Assembly (NCBI GenBank): GCA_002255905.1
Contig: NKIN01000004.1
Location: forward strand, 248,001 to 312,000
Length of the DNA: 64,000 nucleotides
Origin: Burkholderiales bacterium PBB1
GTDB lineage: Bacteria > Pseudomonadota > Gammaproteobacteria > Burkholderiales > Burkholderiaceae_C
Reading direction: 5' to 3'
The notes under the pieces are model-generated. The model had not been told where the DNA came from. It saw only the letters and a program-made list of their open reading frames with translations, and did not search any database. Positions within the stretch are counted from its first letter, which is position 1, and every line of letters begins with the position of its first letter. Positions 27,196 through 38,246 of this stretch are shown here, in pieces. A program made the translations under genes and the position numbers.

Positions 27196-27804
27196 TTACT
27201 TGACCGCAGGCTTGTCGAAATTCACCGCGGGTGGCTGCGAGATCTCGGCTTCGTTCTGCACCGTGAACGTCGGTTTGACCTGGTAGCCGAAGACCATCGC
27301 CGTCAGGTTGTTCGGGAAGCTGCGGGCCAGCACGTTGTAGTCAGCCACGGTCTTGATGTACCGGTTGCGGGCCACCGTCACCCGGTTCTCGGTGCCTTCG
27401 AGCTGCACACGCAGGTCCTGGAAGGCCTGGTTGGCCTTGAGACTCGGGTACTGCTCGGCGACCACCATCAGGCGGCTCAACGCACCGGTCAACTCACCCT
27501 GTGCGGCCTGGAATTTCTGGAAGGCCGCCGGGTCGTTGATCAGCTCGGGCGTGGCCTGGATGCTGGTGGCCTTCGACCGAGCCTCGATCACCTTGGTCAG
27601 GGTGTCCTGCTCGAAACTGGCTTCGCCCTTGACGGTGGCGACGACGTTCGGGATCAGGTCGGCGCGCCGCTGGTACTGGTTCAGCACCTCGGCCCAGCTG
27701 GCCTTGACCTCTTCGTCGAGCTTCTGGAATTCGTTGTAGCCGCAGCCGCTCAAGGCGAGCGTTGCGGTCAGGGCCAGAACGGCCAGCCTGAGTCTGCGCA
27801 GCAT
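27196..27804 (-). CDS. lemA: LemA family protein
   Basis: 202 residues. The N-terminus is a hydrophobic segment ending in LALSGCGYNEF, which reads as a lipobox (LSGC), so membrane anchoring as a lipoprotein is likely. The rest is the helical LemA domain: VKASWAEVLNQYQRRADLIPNVVATVKG near residue 35, YPSLKANQAFQDLRVQLEGTENRV near 120, and RYIKTVADYNVLARSFPNNL near 145. A TTCCGAGGAGTTCCA ribosome site precedes the ATG. First gene of an operon with two TPM-domain genes. The family is widespread; its function is not settled. Confidence 0.92.
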   Translation of the reverse strand: MLRRLRLAVLALTATLALSGCGYNEFQKLDEEVKASWAEVLNQYQRRADLIPNVVATVKGEASFEQDTLTKVIEARSKATSIQATPELINDPAAFQKFQAAQGELTGALSRLMVVAEQYPSLKANQAFQDLRVQLEGTENRVTVARNRYIKTVADYNVLARSFPNNLTAMVFGYQVKPTFTVQNEAEISQPPAVNFDKPAVK

Positions 27805-27903
27805 TGGAACTCCTCGGAATGGGATTCCCCATGCTACCGCCGCTGCGCGGCAGCGATCAGCCCCGAGATGGCCCGTCAGGCGGTCGGACAGCGCCGCTGC
27901 AGC

Positions 27904-28836
27904 TCAACCGTCGGCGTTGATGCGAACGATCAGTTCGTTCAGCACGTCCGCTGCGCGGTCGTTGTCGACCTGGCAGGTGCCTGCTGCCTGATGACCACCG
28001 CCGCCGTACGCCAGCATCAGCTCGCCGACATTCGTGCGGCTGCTGCGGTCGAGGATGGACTTGCCGGTGGCGAACACGGTGTTCTGTTTCTGCACGCCCC
28101 ACATCGCGTGGATCGAGATGCTGGTCTGCGGGAACAGCGCGTAGATCATGAAGCGATTGGTGGCCCAGATGGTTTCTTCGTGGCGCAGGTCCAGCACCAC
28201 CAGCTTGCCGTGCACCGTGCTGCAGCGCAGGATCTGCTCGCGTGCTCGCTCGGCATGCTCGAAGTAGATCTCGACACGCTCCTTCACGTCGGGCAGCCCG
28301 AGGATGTCCTTGATGCCGTGGTCGCTGCAGTAGCTGATCAGATCCATCATCAGCGCGTAGTTGCTGATGCGGAACTCGCGGAAGCGGCCCAGGCCGGTGC
28401 GCGCATCCATCAGGTAGTTCAGCAACACCCAGTCCTTCGGGTTCAGGATGTCTTCGCGCGAGTACTGCGCCGAGTCGGCCTGGTCGACCGCGGCCATCAT
28501 GTCGGGCGAAATGTTCGGGAAGACCTTGGCGCCGCCGTAGTGGTCGTACACCACGCGCGCGGCCGATGGGGCCTTCGCGTCGATGATGTGGTTCGGCCTG
28601 TCGCCACTGTTGCGCAGCGTTTCCGACAGGTGGTGGTCGAACGCCAGGTGCGCGCCCGGCACGTAGGGCAGGTTGGTGGTGATGTCGCGCGGCCCGATCT
28701 CGATCTTGCCGTCCTGCATGTCCTTCGGATGGACGAACTTGATGTCGTCGATCAGCTTCAGGCTGTTCAAGAGCACGGCGCACACGAGGCCGTCGAAATC
28801 GCTGCGGGTGACGAGTCGGAATTTGTCAGAGGACAT
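27904..28836 (-). CDS. DHH family phosphoesterase
   Basis: 310 residues, cytoplasmic. The DHH motif set is visible: TRSDFDGLVCAVLL near residue 10, the DHH triad in LAFDHHLSETLRN near 68, an Asp in AAVDQADSAQY near 118, and the C-terminal DHHA1-type substrate motif GGGGHQAAGTCQV near 284. Such enzymes cleave phosphodiester or phosphoanhydride bonds (oligoribonucleotides, cyclic dinucleotide products, polyphosphate, pAp); which one applies is not predictable. The start at MSSDKFRLVTRSDFDG was chosen; six residues more are possible. Between cysK and lemA on the same strand with gaps of about 80-100 bases. Confidence 0.88.
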   Translation of the reverse strand: MSSDKFRLVTRSDFDGLVCAVLLNSLKLIDDIKFVHPKDMQDGKIEIGPRDITTNLPYVPGAHLAFDHHLSETLRNSGDRPNHIIDAKAPSAARVVYDHYGGAKVFPNISPDMMAAVDQADSAQYSREDILNPKDWVLLNYLMDARTGLGRFREFRISNYALMMDLISYCSDHGIKDILGLPDVKERVEIYFEHAERAREQILRCSTVHGKLVVLDLRHEETIWATNRFMIYALFPQTSISIHAMWGVQKQNTVFATGKSILDRSSRTNVGELMLAYGGGGHQAAGTCQVDNDRAADVLNELIVRINADG

Positions 28837-28916
28837 GGCGCGCACTTTCGGCAAGAAGGGTCTGTAGCCGGTTATCGGCCAGACCCCTCAGGCCTGTAGC
28901 GGCGTGCGTGGAAACG

Positions 28917-29837
28917 TCATTCGGTCGGCAGGAACCCCTCGATCGACAGGTAGCGCTCGCCGGTGTCGTAGTTGAAGCCGAGCACGGTGGCGCCGGCGGC
29001 CAACTCTGGCAGCTTCTGGGCAATGGCCGCCAGCGTGGCGCCTGATGACACACCCACCAGCATCCCCTCCTCGCGCGCGGAGCGCCGTGCCATCTCGCGC
29101 GCGGCTTCGGCATCGACCTGGATCACGCCGTCGAGCAAGTCGGTGTGCAGGTTCTTCGGGATGAAGCCCGCGCCGATGCCCTGGATCGGGTGCGGCCCTG
29201 GCTTGCCGCCGCTGATCACAGGGCTGGCCGCGGGCTCGACCGCATACACCTTCAGTTGGGGCCATTTCGCCTTCAGCACCTGCGCGCAGCCGGTGATGTG
29301 GCCACCCGTGCCCACGCCCGTGATCAGCGCATCGATGCCATCGGGGAAGTCACGCGCGATTTCGGCCGCCGTGGTGCGGGCATGCACCTCGACGTTGGCC
29401 GCGTTCTCGAACTGCTGCGGCATCCAGGCCTTGGGCGTGGCAGCCAGCAGCTCTGTTGCGCGGGCGATGGCGCCACTCATGCCTTTCTCACGAGGTGTGA
29501 GCTCGAAGGTGGCGCCGTAGGCCAGCATCAGCCGGCGCCGCTCGATGCTCATGCTCTCAGGCATCACCAGCACCAGCTTGTAGCCCTTCACCGCCGCCAC
29601 CATCGCGAGGCCGACACCGGTGTTGCCCGACGTGGGTTCGATGATGGTCGCACCCGGCACCAGTGCGCCCGAGGCTTCGGCGGCCTCGACCATGGCGAGT
29701 GCGATGCGGTCCTTGATCGAGCCCCCCGGGTTGCTGCGCTCGCTCTTGATGTACACCTGCGCGCTGTTGCCGAACAGCCGCTGGATGCGGATGTGCGGTG
29801 TGTTGCCGATGGTCTCGAGGATGGTGTCAGCGCGCAT
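28917..29837 (-). CDS. cysK: Cysteine synthase A (O-acetylserine sulfhydrylase)
   Basis: PLP enzyme making cysteine from O-acetylserine and sulfide; cytoplasmic. 306 residues. The PLP lysine is in [12 protein letters not shown] near residue 40; the substrate loop is [11 protein letters not shown] near 68; the phosphate-cup motif is [10 protein letters not shown] near 175. [11 protein letters not shown] at the C-terminus is typical of CysK rather than CysM. The start [14 protein letters not shown] has a well-placed AGGAGCTGACC ribosome site, so the longer open frame upstream was rejected. Divergent from hemE, with 78 bases between the start codons. No other sulfur gene is nearby. Confidence 0.93.
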   Translation of the reverse strand: MRADTILETIGNTPHIRIQRLFGNSAQVYIKSERSNPGGSIKDRIALAMVEAAEASGALVPGATIIEPTSGNTGVGLAMVAAVKGYKLVLVMPESMSIERRRLMLAYGATFELTPREKGMSGAIARATELLAATPKAWMPQQFENAANVEVHARTTAAEIARDFPDGIDALITGVGTGGHITGCAQVLKAKWPQLKVYAVEPAASPVISGGKPGPHPIQGIGAGFIPKNLHTDLLDGVIQVDAEAAREMARRSAREEGMLVGVSSGATLAAIAQKLPELAAGATVLGFNYDTGERYLSIEGFLPTE

Positions 29838-29903
29838 GGTCAGCTCCTGTGGGTCCGGCGTTTTCCCGGGGCACAAACGCCGGGGAACGGAAATTATGGG
29901 CGC

Positions 29904-29909
29904 GATAAT
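29904..29909 (+). promoter_or_regulatory. -10 element placed for a leaderless hemE transcript
   Basis: GATAAT ends 6 bases before the hemE ATG. If used, transcription would start at or next to the A of the start codon, and there is no ribosome binding site in the gap. No good -35 hexamer is seen. The same spacing occurs before three other genes in this window. Confidence 0.45.
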
Positions 29910-29915
29910 TCCGGC

Positions 29916-31013
29916 ATGTACGCACCCCTCCAAAACGACAGCTTCCTGCGCGCCTGTCTGCGCCAACCCACCGACCACACGCCCGTCTGGCTGATGCGCC
30001 AGGCCGGCCGCTACCTGCCAGAGTACCGCGCCACGCGGGCACAGGCCGGCAGTTTCATGGGTCTCGCAACCAACACCGGGTACGCCACCGAGGTCACGCT
30101 GCAGCCGCTGGAGCGCTATTCACTCGACGCGGCCATCCTGTTCAGCGACATCCTCACCATTCCCGATGCGATGGGCCTGGGCCTGAGCTTCGCGATGGGC
30201 GAAGGGCCGAAGTTCGAGCGCGCCGTGCGCGACGAGGCAGCGGTGGCTCAGCTCGCCGTGCCCGACATGAACAAGCTGCGCTACGTCTTCGACGCGGTCA
30301 CCTCGATCCGCAAGGCGCTGAATGGCCGCGTGCCGCTGATCGGTTTCTCTGGCAGCCCGTGGACGCTGGCCTGCTACATGGTCGAGGGCGCGGGCTCTGA
30401 CGACTACCGGCTGGTCAAGACGATGATGTACAGCCGCCCCGATCTGATGCACCGCATCCTGTCGGTGAACGCCGATGCGGTGGCGCTGTACCTGAACACG
30501 CAGATCGAAGCCGGTGCGCAGGCGGTGATGGTGTTCGACAGTTGGGGTGGCGTGCTGGCCGACGGCGCGTTCCAGGAGTTCAGCCTGGCCTATACCCAGC
30601 GGGTGCTCAAGCAGCTCAAGCGGGAGCACGACGGCCAGCGCATTCCGCACATCGTGTTCACCAAGGGTGGCGGTCTGTGGCTGGAGGAGATGGCTGCGCT
30701 GGAGCCCGATGTGCTGGGCCTGGACTGGACGGTCAACCTGAAGTCAGCGCGCGCGCGTGTGGGCAGCCGGGTCGCGCTGCAAGGCAACCTCGACCCGAAC
30801 GTGCTGTTTGCGAACCCGGACCAGATTCGCGCTGAAGTGACCAAGACGCTGGAAAGCTTCGGCGCGCCAGGCCCGGTCGGCAGCAACGGCACGGTGGACA
30901 GCCACATCTTCAACCTCGGCCACGGCATCAGCCAGCACACGCCCCCGGAGAGCGTGACCGCGCTGGTCGATGCGGTGCACGAGGTCTCACGCCGGCTGCG
31001 GCAGCCCGCCTGA
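29916..31013 (+). CDS. hemE: Uroporphyrinogen decarboxylase
   Basis: Removes four carboxyl groups from uroporphyrinogen III to give coproporphyrinogen III; cytoplasmic, haem pathway. 365 residues. N-terminal signature [19 protein letters not shown] with the catalytic arginines near residue 30, [19 protein letters not shown] with the essential Asp near 78, and the C-terminal [13 protein letters not shown] near 338. The start [11 protein letters not shown] is chosen by homology; the frame is open for a long way upstream but only through the cysK antisense strand. Followed by a terminator and an unusual AT-rich gap before priA. Confidence 0.97.
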   Translation: MYAPLQNDSFLRACLRQPTDHTPVWLMRQAGRYLPEYRATRAQAGSFMGLATNTGYATEVTLQPLERYSLDAAILFSDILTIPDAMGLGLSFAMGEGPKFERAVRDEAAVAQLAVPDMNKLRYVFDAVTSIRKALNGRVPLIGFSGSPWTLACYMVEGAGSDDYRLVKTMMYSRPDLMHRILSVNADAVALYLNTQIEAGAQAVMVFDSWGGVLADGAFQEFSLAYTQRVLKQLKREHDGQRIPHIVFTKGGGLWLEEMAALEPDVLGLDWTVNLKSARARVGSRVALQGNLDPNVLFANPDQIRAEVTKTLESFGAPGPVGSNGTVDSHIFNLGHGISQHTPPESVTALVDAVHEVSRRLRQPA

Positions 31014-31036
31014 GCCCACGCACCAGATCGAGGCGG

Positions 31037-31064
31037 GCGCTGAGCGTTTCAGCGCTTTAATTTT
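31037..31064 (+). terminator. Rho-independent terminator after hemE
   Basis: GCGCTGA pairs with TCAGCGC around the loop GCGTT, followed by TTTAATTTT. It begins 23 bases after the hemE stop. Confidence 0.75.
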
Positions 31065-31091
31065 CCGGTGAGTGAGTGCTCAGGCATTGAC

Positions 31092-31100
31092 TTATCCCCA
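31092..31100 (+). promoter_or_regulatory. DnaA-box-like site, one mismatch
   Basis: TTATCCCCA differs at one position from the 9-mer TTATCCACA. Listed with the pair at 31268-31288. Confidence 0.35.
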
Positions 31101-31127
31101 TTTTTCCTGCTTGTCGCAAGCTGCCAC

Positions 31128-31152
31128 ACTGCTGCTGCATTGCAGCAGCAGT
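31128..31152. repeat. Perfect 12-bp inverted repeat
   Basis: ACTGCTGCTGCA and TGCAGCAGCAGT surround a single T at 31140. As RNA it would fold into a stem of 10 bp with a 5-base loop, followed by ATTTATTT. It could be a second terminator or a protein binding site in the hemE-priA gap. Confidence 0.7.
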
Positions 31153-31267
31153 ATTTATTTAATCGTCGCTAAGTTGTTGATTTCATTAGCCTCGGAACCC
31201 TGCTCTCAAAGTGGGCAATCCAAGGCCAAGCCCCATGAATCAAGGATTTAGCGTCGCTTTGAGAAGC

Positions 31268-31288
31268 TTACCCACAAAGTTATCCACA
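31268..31288 (+). promoter_or_regulatory. Pair of DnaA-box-like sites
   Basis: TTACCCACA (31268-31276, one mismatch) is followed after 3 bases by a perfect TTATCCACA (31280-31288), both in the same orientation, about 100 bases before priA. Direct reading of the sequence; binding by DnaA is inference. Confidence 0.55.
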
Positions 31289-31388
31289 CATTGGGTGGAC
31301 AGGTCGAAAAGACCAACTAAATCAGTAACTTACTGGTCATGTCTGAGAAAAGATCTAGCTTTCCCGCCTAACTCAGAGGTTGACAGCG

Positions 31389-33485
31389 GTGTCTGAAAGC
31401 CTCTCGCTGCAGGTGGCGGTGGATGCGCCGGCACACACCTCGCTGCGTGCGCCGTTGACCTACCTCAGCGAGTCACCCCTGGCGCCCGGCACGCTGGTGC
31501 GCGTGCCGTTCGGCGCCCGCGAAGTCACGGGGGTGGTGTGGGCAGGCGAGTCCTCGACCGAGGGGCGGGGAGGGGATCCGGATCTGGGCCTGCGAACACT
31601 GCAGCACGCGCTGTCTTCTTTGCCGCCGCTCGGCACCGCTTGGCGCCGCCTGGTCGACTTCACGGCGGCCTATTACCAGCGCGGCATCGGCGAGGTCGCG
31701 CTCTCGGTGCTGCCGCCCGAGCTGCGCAAGCTCGACGACACGCAGATACGCCAGCGCATCGCGCGGCTGCACAAGGCGCTGGGGATCTCGCAGACTGCTG
31801 CGCAGTCGGCTGCGGCCCTGCCGGAACTCGACGCCGCGCAAACCCGCGTGCTGGACGATCTTCGTTCGGCACAAGGCTCGGCCGTGGCGCCGACCGTGTT
31901 GCTGCACGGCGTCACCGGCAGCGGCAAGACCGAGATCTACCTGCGCGCGGCGGCCGAGGCGCTGGCGCAGGGCCGGCAGGCGCTGGTGCTGGTGCCCGAG
32001 ATCAACCTGACGCCGCAGCTCGAAGCCCGCTTTGCCGAGCGCTTTGCCGGTCGGCACATCGTGGCGATGCACAGCGGGCTGCCGCCCGCGCAGCGCTTGC
32101 GCAGCTGGCTGGCCGCGCACCTCGGGCTGGCCGACCTGGTGCTGGGCACCCGGCTGGCGGTGTTTGCCTCGGTGCCCCGGCTCGGGCTGATCGTCGTCGA
32201 CGAGGAACACGACCCGTCGTACAAGCAACAGGAGGGCGCCCGCTACTCGGCACGCGATCTGGCCGTCTACCGCGGCAAGCTCGAAGGGGCGACGGTGCTG
32301 CTCGGCTCGGCCACGCCATCACTCGAAAGCTGGCAGCGCGCCGACGAAGGCCGCTATCTGCGGCTGTCGCTGCCTGCGCGCATCGGCGGTGGTGCGCTGC
32401 CTGTGGTGCGGCTGGTCGACATGACTGCGCAGCCGAAGGTCAAGGGCGGGGCCGCACTCTCGCCGCCGCTGGTGGCCGCGCTGCAGCAACGCATCGCGCG
32501 CGGCGAGCAGAGTCTGGTGTTTCTCAATCGCCGCGGCTACGCACCCGTGCTGCACTGCGGCGACTGCGGCTGGAAGAGCGGATGTCCTAACTGCAGCGCC
32601 TGGCGGGTGTTCCACAAGCTCGATCGCACCCTGCGTTGCCACCATTGCGGGTACACCGAGCGCGTGCCACGCGCCTGCCCCGATTGCGGCAACCTCGATA
32701 TCCAGCCGATCGGCCGCGGCACCGAGCGGTTGGAAGAACAACTCGCTGAACTGCTGACCCACCCCGACGGGCATCCGGCGCGCATCGCCCGCATCGATGC
32801 CGACAGCACACGCGGCAAGGGCGCGCTGGAGGCGCAGCTCGGCGCAGTGCATGCGGGCGAGGTCGATGTGCTGGTCGGCACCCAGATGATCACCAAAGGG
32901 CACGACTTTCGCCGCATCACCCTGGTCGCCGCCGTCAACCCCGACACCTCGCTGTTCAGCAGCGACTTCCGGGCGCCCGAGCGCTTGTTTGCGCTGCTGA
33001 TGCAGGCGGCTGGCCGCGCTGGCCGCGATGCCGCTCAGGCCTCGGCCAGCGAGATGTGGGTGCAGACCTGGCACCCGCAGCACCCGCTGTATGCCGCGCT
33101 GCGCCGCCACGATTTCCACGCATTCGCCGCCTCGCAACTGGATGAGCGCCGCATGGCCGGCTTGCCGCCGCATTCGCACCTGGCGCTGCTGCGCGCCGAG
33201 GCCCGCACCGCTGAAGCGGCACGCGGCTTTCTGCAGGCTGCTGCCGAAGCCGCCGACGCCACGGCCGAGGCGGCCGGCGTGACGCTGTACCCGCCCGTGC
33301 CGACGCCGATCGCGCGGGTGGCCAATGTCGAACGGATGCAGATGCTGGTCGAATCCCCGTCCCGGCAGGTGCTGCAGCGCTTCCTGGCCGATTGGCTGCC
33401 CGCACTGCACGACATGCGGCGCGAGCGCGCCGCGGATCAGCGCATCCTGCGCTGGGCGGTCGACGTCGATCCTCTCGCGATCTGA
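31389..33485 (+). CDS. priA: Primosomal protein N' (replication restart helicase PriA)
   Basis: 3'-5' superfamily 2 helicase that recognises stalled forks and reloads DnaB; cytoplasmic. About 698 residues. N-terminal DNA-binding domain (LQVAVDAPAHTSLRAPLTYLSE), Walker A GVTGSGKTEIYL near residue 180, DEEH box in LIVVDEEHDPSYKQQEG, then the zinc-binding insert with eight cysteines in CGDCGWKSGCPNC, CHHCG and CPDCG, and helicase motifs GTQMITKGHDF and AAGRAGR. The start is a GTG (GTGTCTGAAAGC); a TTG 9 bases earlier is also in frame. Stands alone after the hemE-priA gap and converges with the rubredoxin gene. Confidence 0.96.
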   Translation: MSESLSLQVAVDAPAHTSLRAPLTYLSESPLAPGTLVRVPFGAREVTGVVWAGESSTEGRGGDPDLGLRTLQHALSSLPPLGTAWRRLVDFTAAYYQRGIGEVALSVLPPELRKLDDTQIRQRIARLHKALGISQTAAQSAAALPELDAAQTRVLDDLRSAQGSAVAPTVLLHGVTGSGKTEIYLRAAAEALAQGRQALVLVPEINLTPQLEARFAERFAGRHIVAMHSGLPPAQRLRSWLAAHLGLADLVLGTRLAVFASVPRLGLIVVDEEHDPSYKQQEGARYSARDLAVYRGKLEGATVLLGSATPSLESWQRADEGRYLRLSLPARIGGGALPVVRLVDMTAQPKVKGGAALSPPLVAALQQRIARGEQSLVFLNRRGYAPVLHCGDCGWKSGCPNCSAWRVFHKLDRTLRCHHCGYTERVPRACPDCGNLDIQPIGRGTERLEEQLAELLTHPDGHPARIARIDADSTRGKGALEAQLGAVHAGEVDVLVGTQMITKGHDFRRITLVAAVNPDTSLFSSDFRAPERLFALLMQAAGRAGRDAAQASASEMWVQTWHPQHPLYAALRRHDFHAFAASQLDERRMAGLPPHSHLALLRAEARTAEAARGFLQAAAEAADATAEAAGVTLYPPVPTPIARVANVERMQMLVESPSRQVLQRFLADWLPALHDMRRERAADQRILRWAVDVDPLAI

Positions 33486-33537
33486 AGCTTATGCAGGCCG
33501 AGCGACGCGCGAACTGCGGCGTCGCGGAGTTCAGCCT

Positions 33538-33702
33538 TCAGATCGCCACCATCTCGAAGTCGGCCTTCGACACGCCGCAGTCCGGGCATTCCCAGTTGGC
33601 GGGCACATCGGCCCACAAGGTACCGGCGGGGATGCCGTCTTCAGGCATGCCGAGGGCCTCGTCGTAGATGAAGCCGCACACCAGGCATACGTACTGTTTC
33701 AT
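33538..33702 (-). CDS. Rubredoxin
   Basis: 54-residue iron protein for one-electron transfer; cytoplasmic. The translation has the two CxxC knuckles of the family: C6-L-V-C9-G in [18 protein letters not shown] and C39-P-D-C42-G in [16 protein letters not shown], with the conserved aromatic residues Y4, Y13 and W37 and the signature CPDCG. Length equals typical rubredoxins (52-55). The gene is short and easily missed. It lies on the minus strand downstream of the katG terminator, so it needs its own promoter in the 75 bases before it, and converges with priA. The electron partner is not visible here. Confidence 0.95.
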   Translation of the reverse strand: MKQYVCLVCGFIYDEALGMPEDGIPAGTLWADVPANWECPDCGVSKADFEMVAI

Positions 33703-33776
33703 GGGTCAGATCTCACGCTGTCGATTGGAAACAGCAGATTTTGCTCGGGGCCACGAACGCAACTCGACCCGGCCAG

Positions 33777-33804
33777 AAAAAAGGGCGGCATCGCTGCCGC
33801 CCTT
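33777..33804 (-). terminator. Rho-independent terminator after katG
   Basis: On the minus strand AAGGGCGGCA pairs with TGCCGCCCTT around a short GCGA loop, then TTTT follows. The stem begins 22 bases after the katG stop and separates katG from the rubredoxin gene. Confidence 0.9.
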
Positions 33805-33825
33805 CGTCCGCTGCTCGCACGCATC

Positions 33826-36141
<2,316 letters not shown>

Positions 36142-36155
36142 CTAAAACTTCATCA

Positions 36156-36170
36156 ATAGTCAATTTCTAT
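36156..36170. promoter_or_regulatory. OxyR-like half site upstream of katG
   Basis: ATAG-TCAATTT-CTAT: the ATAG-N7-CTAT pattern of one OxyR dimer site, about 117 bases before the katG start. On the minus strand it overlaps TTGACT, a possible -35 hexamer for katG. The second half site (ATAG-N7-CTAT, 7 bases away) is not present, so this is a candidate only. Confidence 0.4.
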
Positions 36171-36274
36171 GATGATGGGCCTGCACGAACGCATCCACCT
36201 TGGTTCGAAGTGCCCAAGCCGGGGCGCTTAAAGTCTCGCGCGGCGCTACGCCAAAGTTCCCAAGCGGAGTTCCC

Positions 36275-38215
36275 ATGTCCATGCGCCCTTTCGCCCTGCT
36301 GCGCCGCGGTCTCGGTGCCCTCTGGTGGTTCATCGATGCCACCCGCCGCACGCTGTTGAACCTGCTGTTTCTCGCGCTGATCGTGCTGATCGGGGTGGCC
36401 TTGTTCAAGCGTGAAGTTCCGGTGCTGCAGGACAACACCGCGCTGGTACTCGACCTGCAGGGCCCGCTGGTCGAAGAGCAGTCAGGTGGTGTGCGCGACA
36501 ACGCGATCGCGCAGCTGCAGGGCAACGGTGTGCAGAGCACCCGACTGCGCGATGTGCTCGCAGTGCTCGCCGCGGCCGAGACCGACCCCCATATCAGCCG
36601 CGTGGTGCTCGTGCTCGACGAGTTCCAGGGGGCCGGGCTGGCCGCGCTGCGCGATGTGGCCGATGCGCTCGAACGCTTCAAGGCCAGCGGCAAGACCGTC
36701 ACCGCCTGGGGGTCGGGCTACGACCAGAAGCAGTACTACCTCGCCGCGCACGCGAACGAGGTGTTCCTGCACCCGCTGGGCGCGGTGTACCTCGATGGTT
36801 TCGGGCGGCTGCGCAACTACTACCTGGACGCACTGGACAAGCTTGGCGTGGGCGTCAGCCTGATCAAGGTCGGCACCTTCAAGAGCGCCGCCGAGCCCTT
36901 CATCGCCAACGGCCCGTCGCCCGCAGCCACCGAAGCCGACACGCTGCTCTACCGCGGGCTGTGGTCCACCTACACCGAAGGCATCGAGACCGCGCGCCGG
37001 CTGCCGCCAGGCAGCACGCAGGCGCTGATCGAGGCGCTGCCCGAGCGGCTGGCCGCGGTCGGTGGCGATTCGGCCAAGCTGGCCTTGGAAGCCAAGCAGG
37101 TCGATGCGCTGAAGACGCGAGATGAGCTGCGCGAGCTGATGATCGAGCGCGGCGTGCGCGACAACGACACCAAGAGCTTCCGCCAGGTGTCGTTCAGCAC
37201 CTATCTGTCACGCCTGACGCCAGTGCAGCGCGGTGAGGCCAGCGCGCTGGTCGCCACCCCGGCGGTGGGCATCGTCGTGGCCGAAGGCGAGATCGTCGAT
37301 GGCGCGGCGCCCGCCGGCGCCGTCGGTGGCCTGTCGACCGCATCGCTGATCCGCAAGGCGCGCGAAGACGACGCGATCAAGGCGCTGGTGCTGCGTGTCA
37401 ACTCGCCCGGCGGCAGCGTGTTCGGCTCCGAACTCGTGCGCCGCGAGCTCGAGCTGACCCGCGCTGCCGGCAAGCCGGTGGTGGTGTCGATGGGCAGCGT
37501 CGCGGCCTCGGGCGGCTACTGGATCTCGACCGCTTCTGATGAGGTGATGGCCGACGCGGCCACTGTCACCGGCTCGATCGGTGTGTTCGCGCTGCTGCCG
37601 CACGCGTCGCGTGCGATCGACAAGCTGGGCGTGCATGCCGATGGTGTGACCACCACCTGGCTGGGTGCGGCGGGTGACCCGCGTCGCGAGCCCGATCCGC
37701 GCTTCATCGGCATGCTGCAGACCAGCGTCAACCACATCTATGCCGACTTCATCGGCAAGGTGGCCCAGGCCCGCCAAACCACACCCGAGAAGATCGATGC
37801 CGTGGCGCAGGGCCGGGTGTGGACCGGCCTGCAGGCGAAGGAGCGCGGGCTGGTCGACACCATCGGCGGGCTGAACGCCGCCATCCGTTCGGCCGCGTCG
37901 AGGGCGAAGCTGGGTGAGGGCGGTGGCGCCGTGGCGTCGGCGTCTGCGCCCGCCTCCCGTGCGGCTGCCAAGGCGCCGGAGTACCGCATCGTCTACATCG
38001 ACCGTGAACCAGGTCGGTTCGAGCGACTGATCGAAGCGTTCGGTGGCGCCGCGGCGCGCGTCCTGGCCGACCATTTCGAGCTTCGGCTGATGCCTGCCAG
38101 CCTGCCCGAGCGCATCACCGGCCCGGTCCGCCAGGATCTGGGCTGGCTGGTGGAACTGGTCGATGGGCGCAAGCCGTTCGCCGCGGTCACCCATTGCCTG
38201 TGTGGCGCGCCGTGA
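36275..38215 (+). CDS. sppA: Signal peptide peptidase SppA, 67-kDa type
   Basis: Inner-membrane serine protease that degrades cleaved signal peptides. 646 residues with one N-terminal membrane helix (LLNLLFLALIVLIGVALF) and two tandem S49 peptidase domains, as in E. coli SppA. The catalytic Lys is expected in GSGYDQKQYYLAAHANEVFL (domain 1), and the nucleophilic Ser in VVSMGSVAASGGYWIS (domain 2); VNSPGGSVFGSELVRRE is the oxyanion region. The start MSMRPFALLRRGL follows AAGCGGAGTTCCC; the earlier open frame has no ribosome site. Ends 31 bases before rep. Confidence 0.93.
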   Translation: MSMRPFALLRRGLGALWWFIDATRRTLLNLLFLALIVLIGVALFKREVPVLQDNTALVLDLQGPLVEEQSGGVRDNAIAQLQGNGVQSTRLRDVLAVLAAAETDPHISRVVLVLDEFQGAGLAALRDVADALERFKASGKTVTAWGSGYDQKQYYLAAHANEVFLHPLGAVYLDGFGRLRNYYLDALDKLGVGVSLIKVGTFKSAAEPFIANGPSPAATEADTLLYRGLWSTYTEGIETARRLPPGSTQALIEALPERLAAVGGDSAKLALEAKQVDALKTRDELRELMIERGVRDNDTKSFRQVSFSTYLSRLTPVQRGEASALVATPAVGIVVAEGEIVDGAAPAGAVGGLSTASLIRKAREDDAIKALVLRVNSPGGSVFGSELVRRELELTRAAGKPVVVSMGSVAASGGYWISTASDEVMADAATVTGSIGVFALLPHASRAIDKLGVHADGVTTTWLGAAGDPRREPDPRFIGMLQTSVNHIYADFIGKVAQARQTTPEKIDAVAQGRVWTGLQAKERGLVDTIGGLNAAIRSAASRAKLGEGGGAVASASAPASRAAAKAPEYRIVYIDREPGRFERLIEAFGGAAARVLADHFELRLMPASLPERITGPVRQDLGWLVELVDGRKPFAAVTHCLCGAP

Positions 38216-38246
38216 TGGCTGATCTCGACCGACCGATCCGCGCCAC

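Larger units (their letters stand above)
31014..31388. other. AT-rich hemE-priA intergenic region with DnaA-box-like sites
   Basis: 375 bases without a gene. It holds, in order: the hemE terminator (31037-31064); TTATCCCCA (31092-31100); a perfect inverted repeat (31128-31152); a T/A-rich stretch TATTTATTTAATCG (31152-31166); TTACCCACA (31268-31276) and a perfect DnaA 9-mer TTATCCACA (31280-31288) side by side; and the palindrome CAGTAAcTTACTG (31323-31335). Base composition is visibly richer in A+T than the flanking genes. No small reading frame in it is convincing. A priA promoter must lie here but no clear -35/-10 pair was found. Confidence 0.8.
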
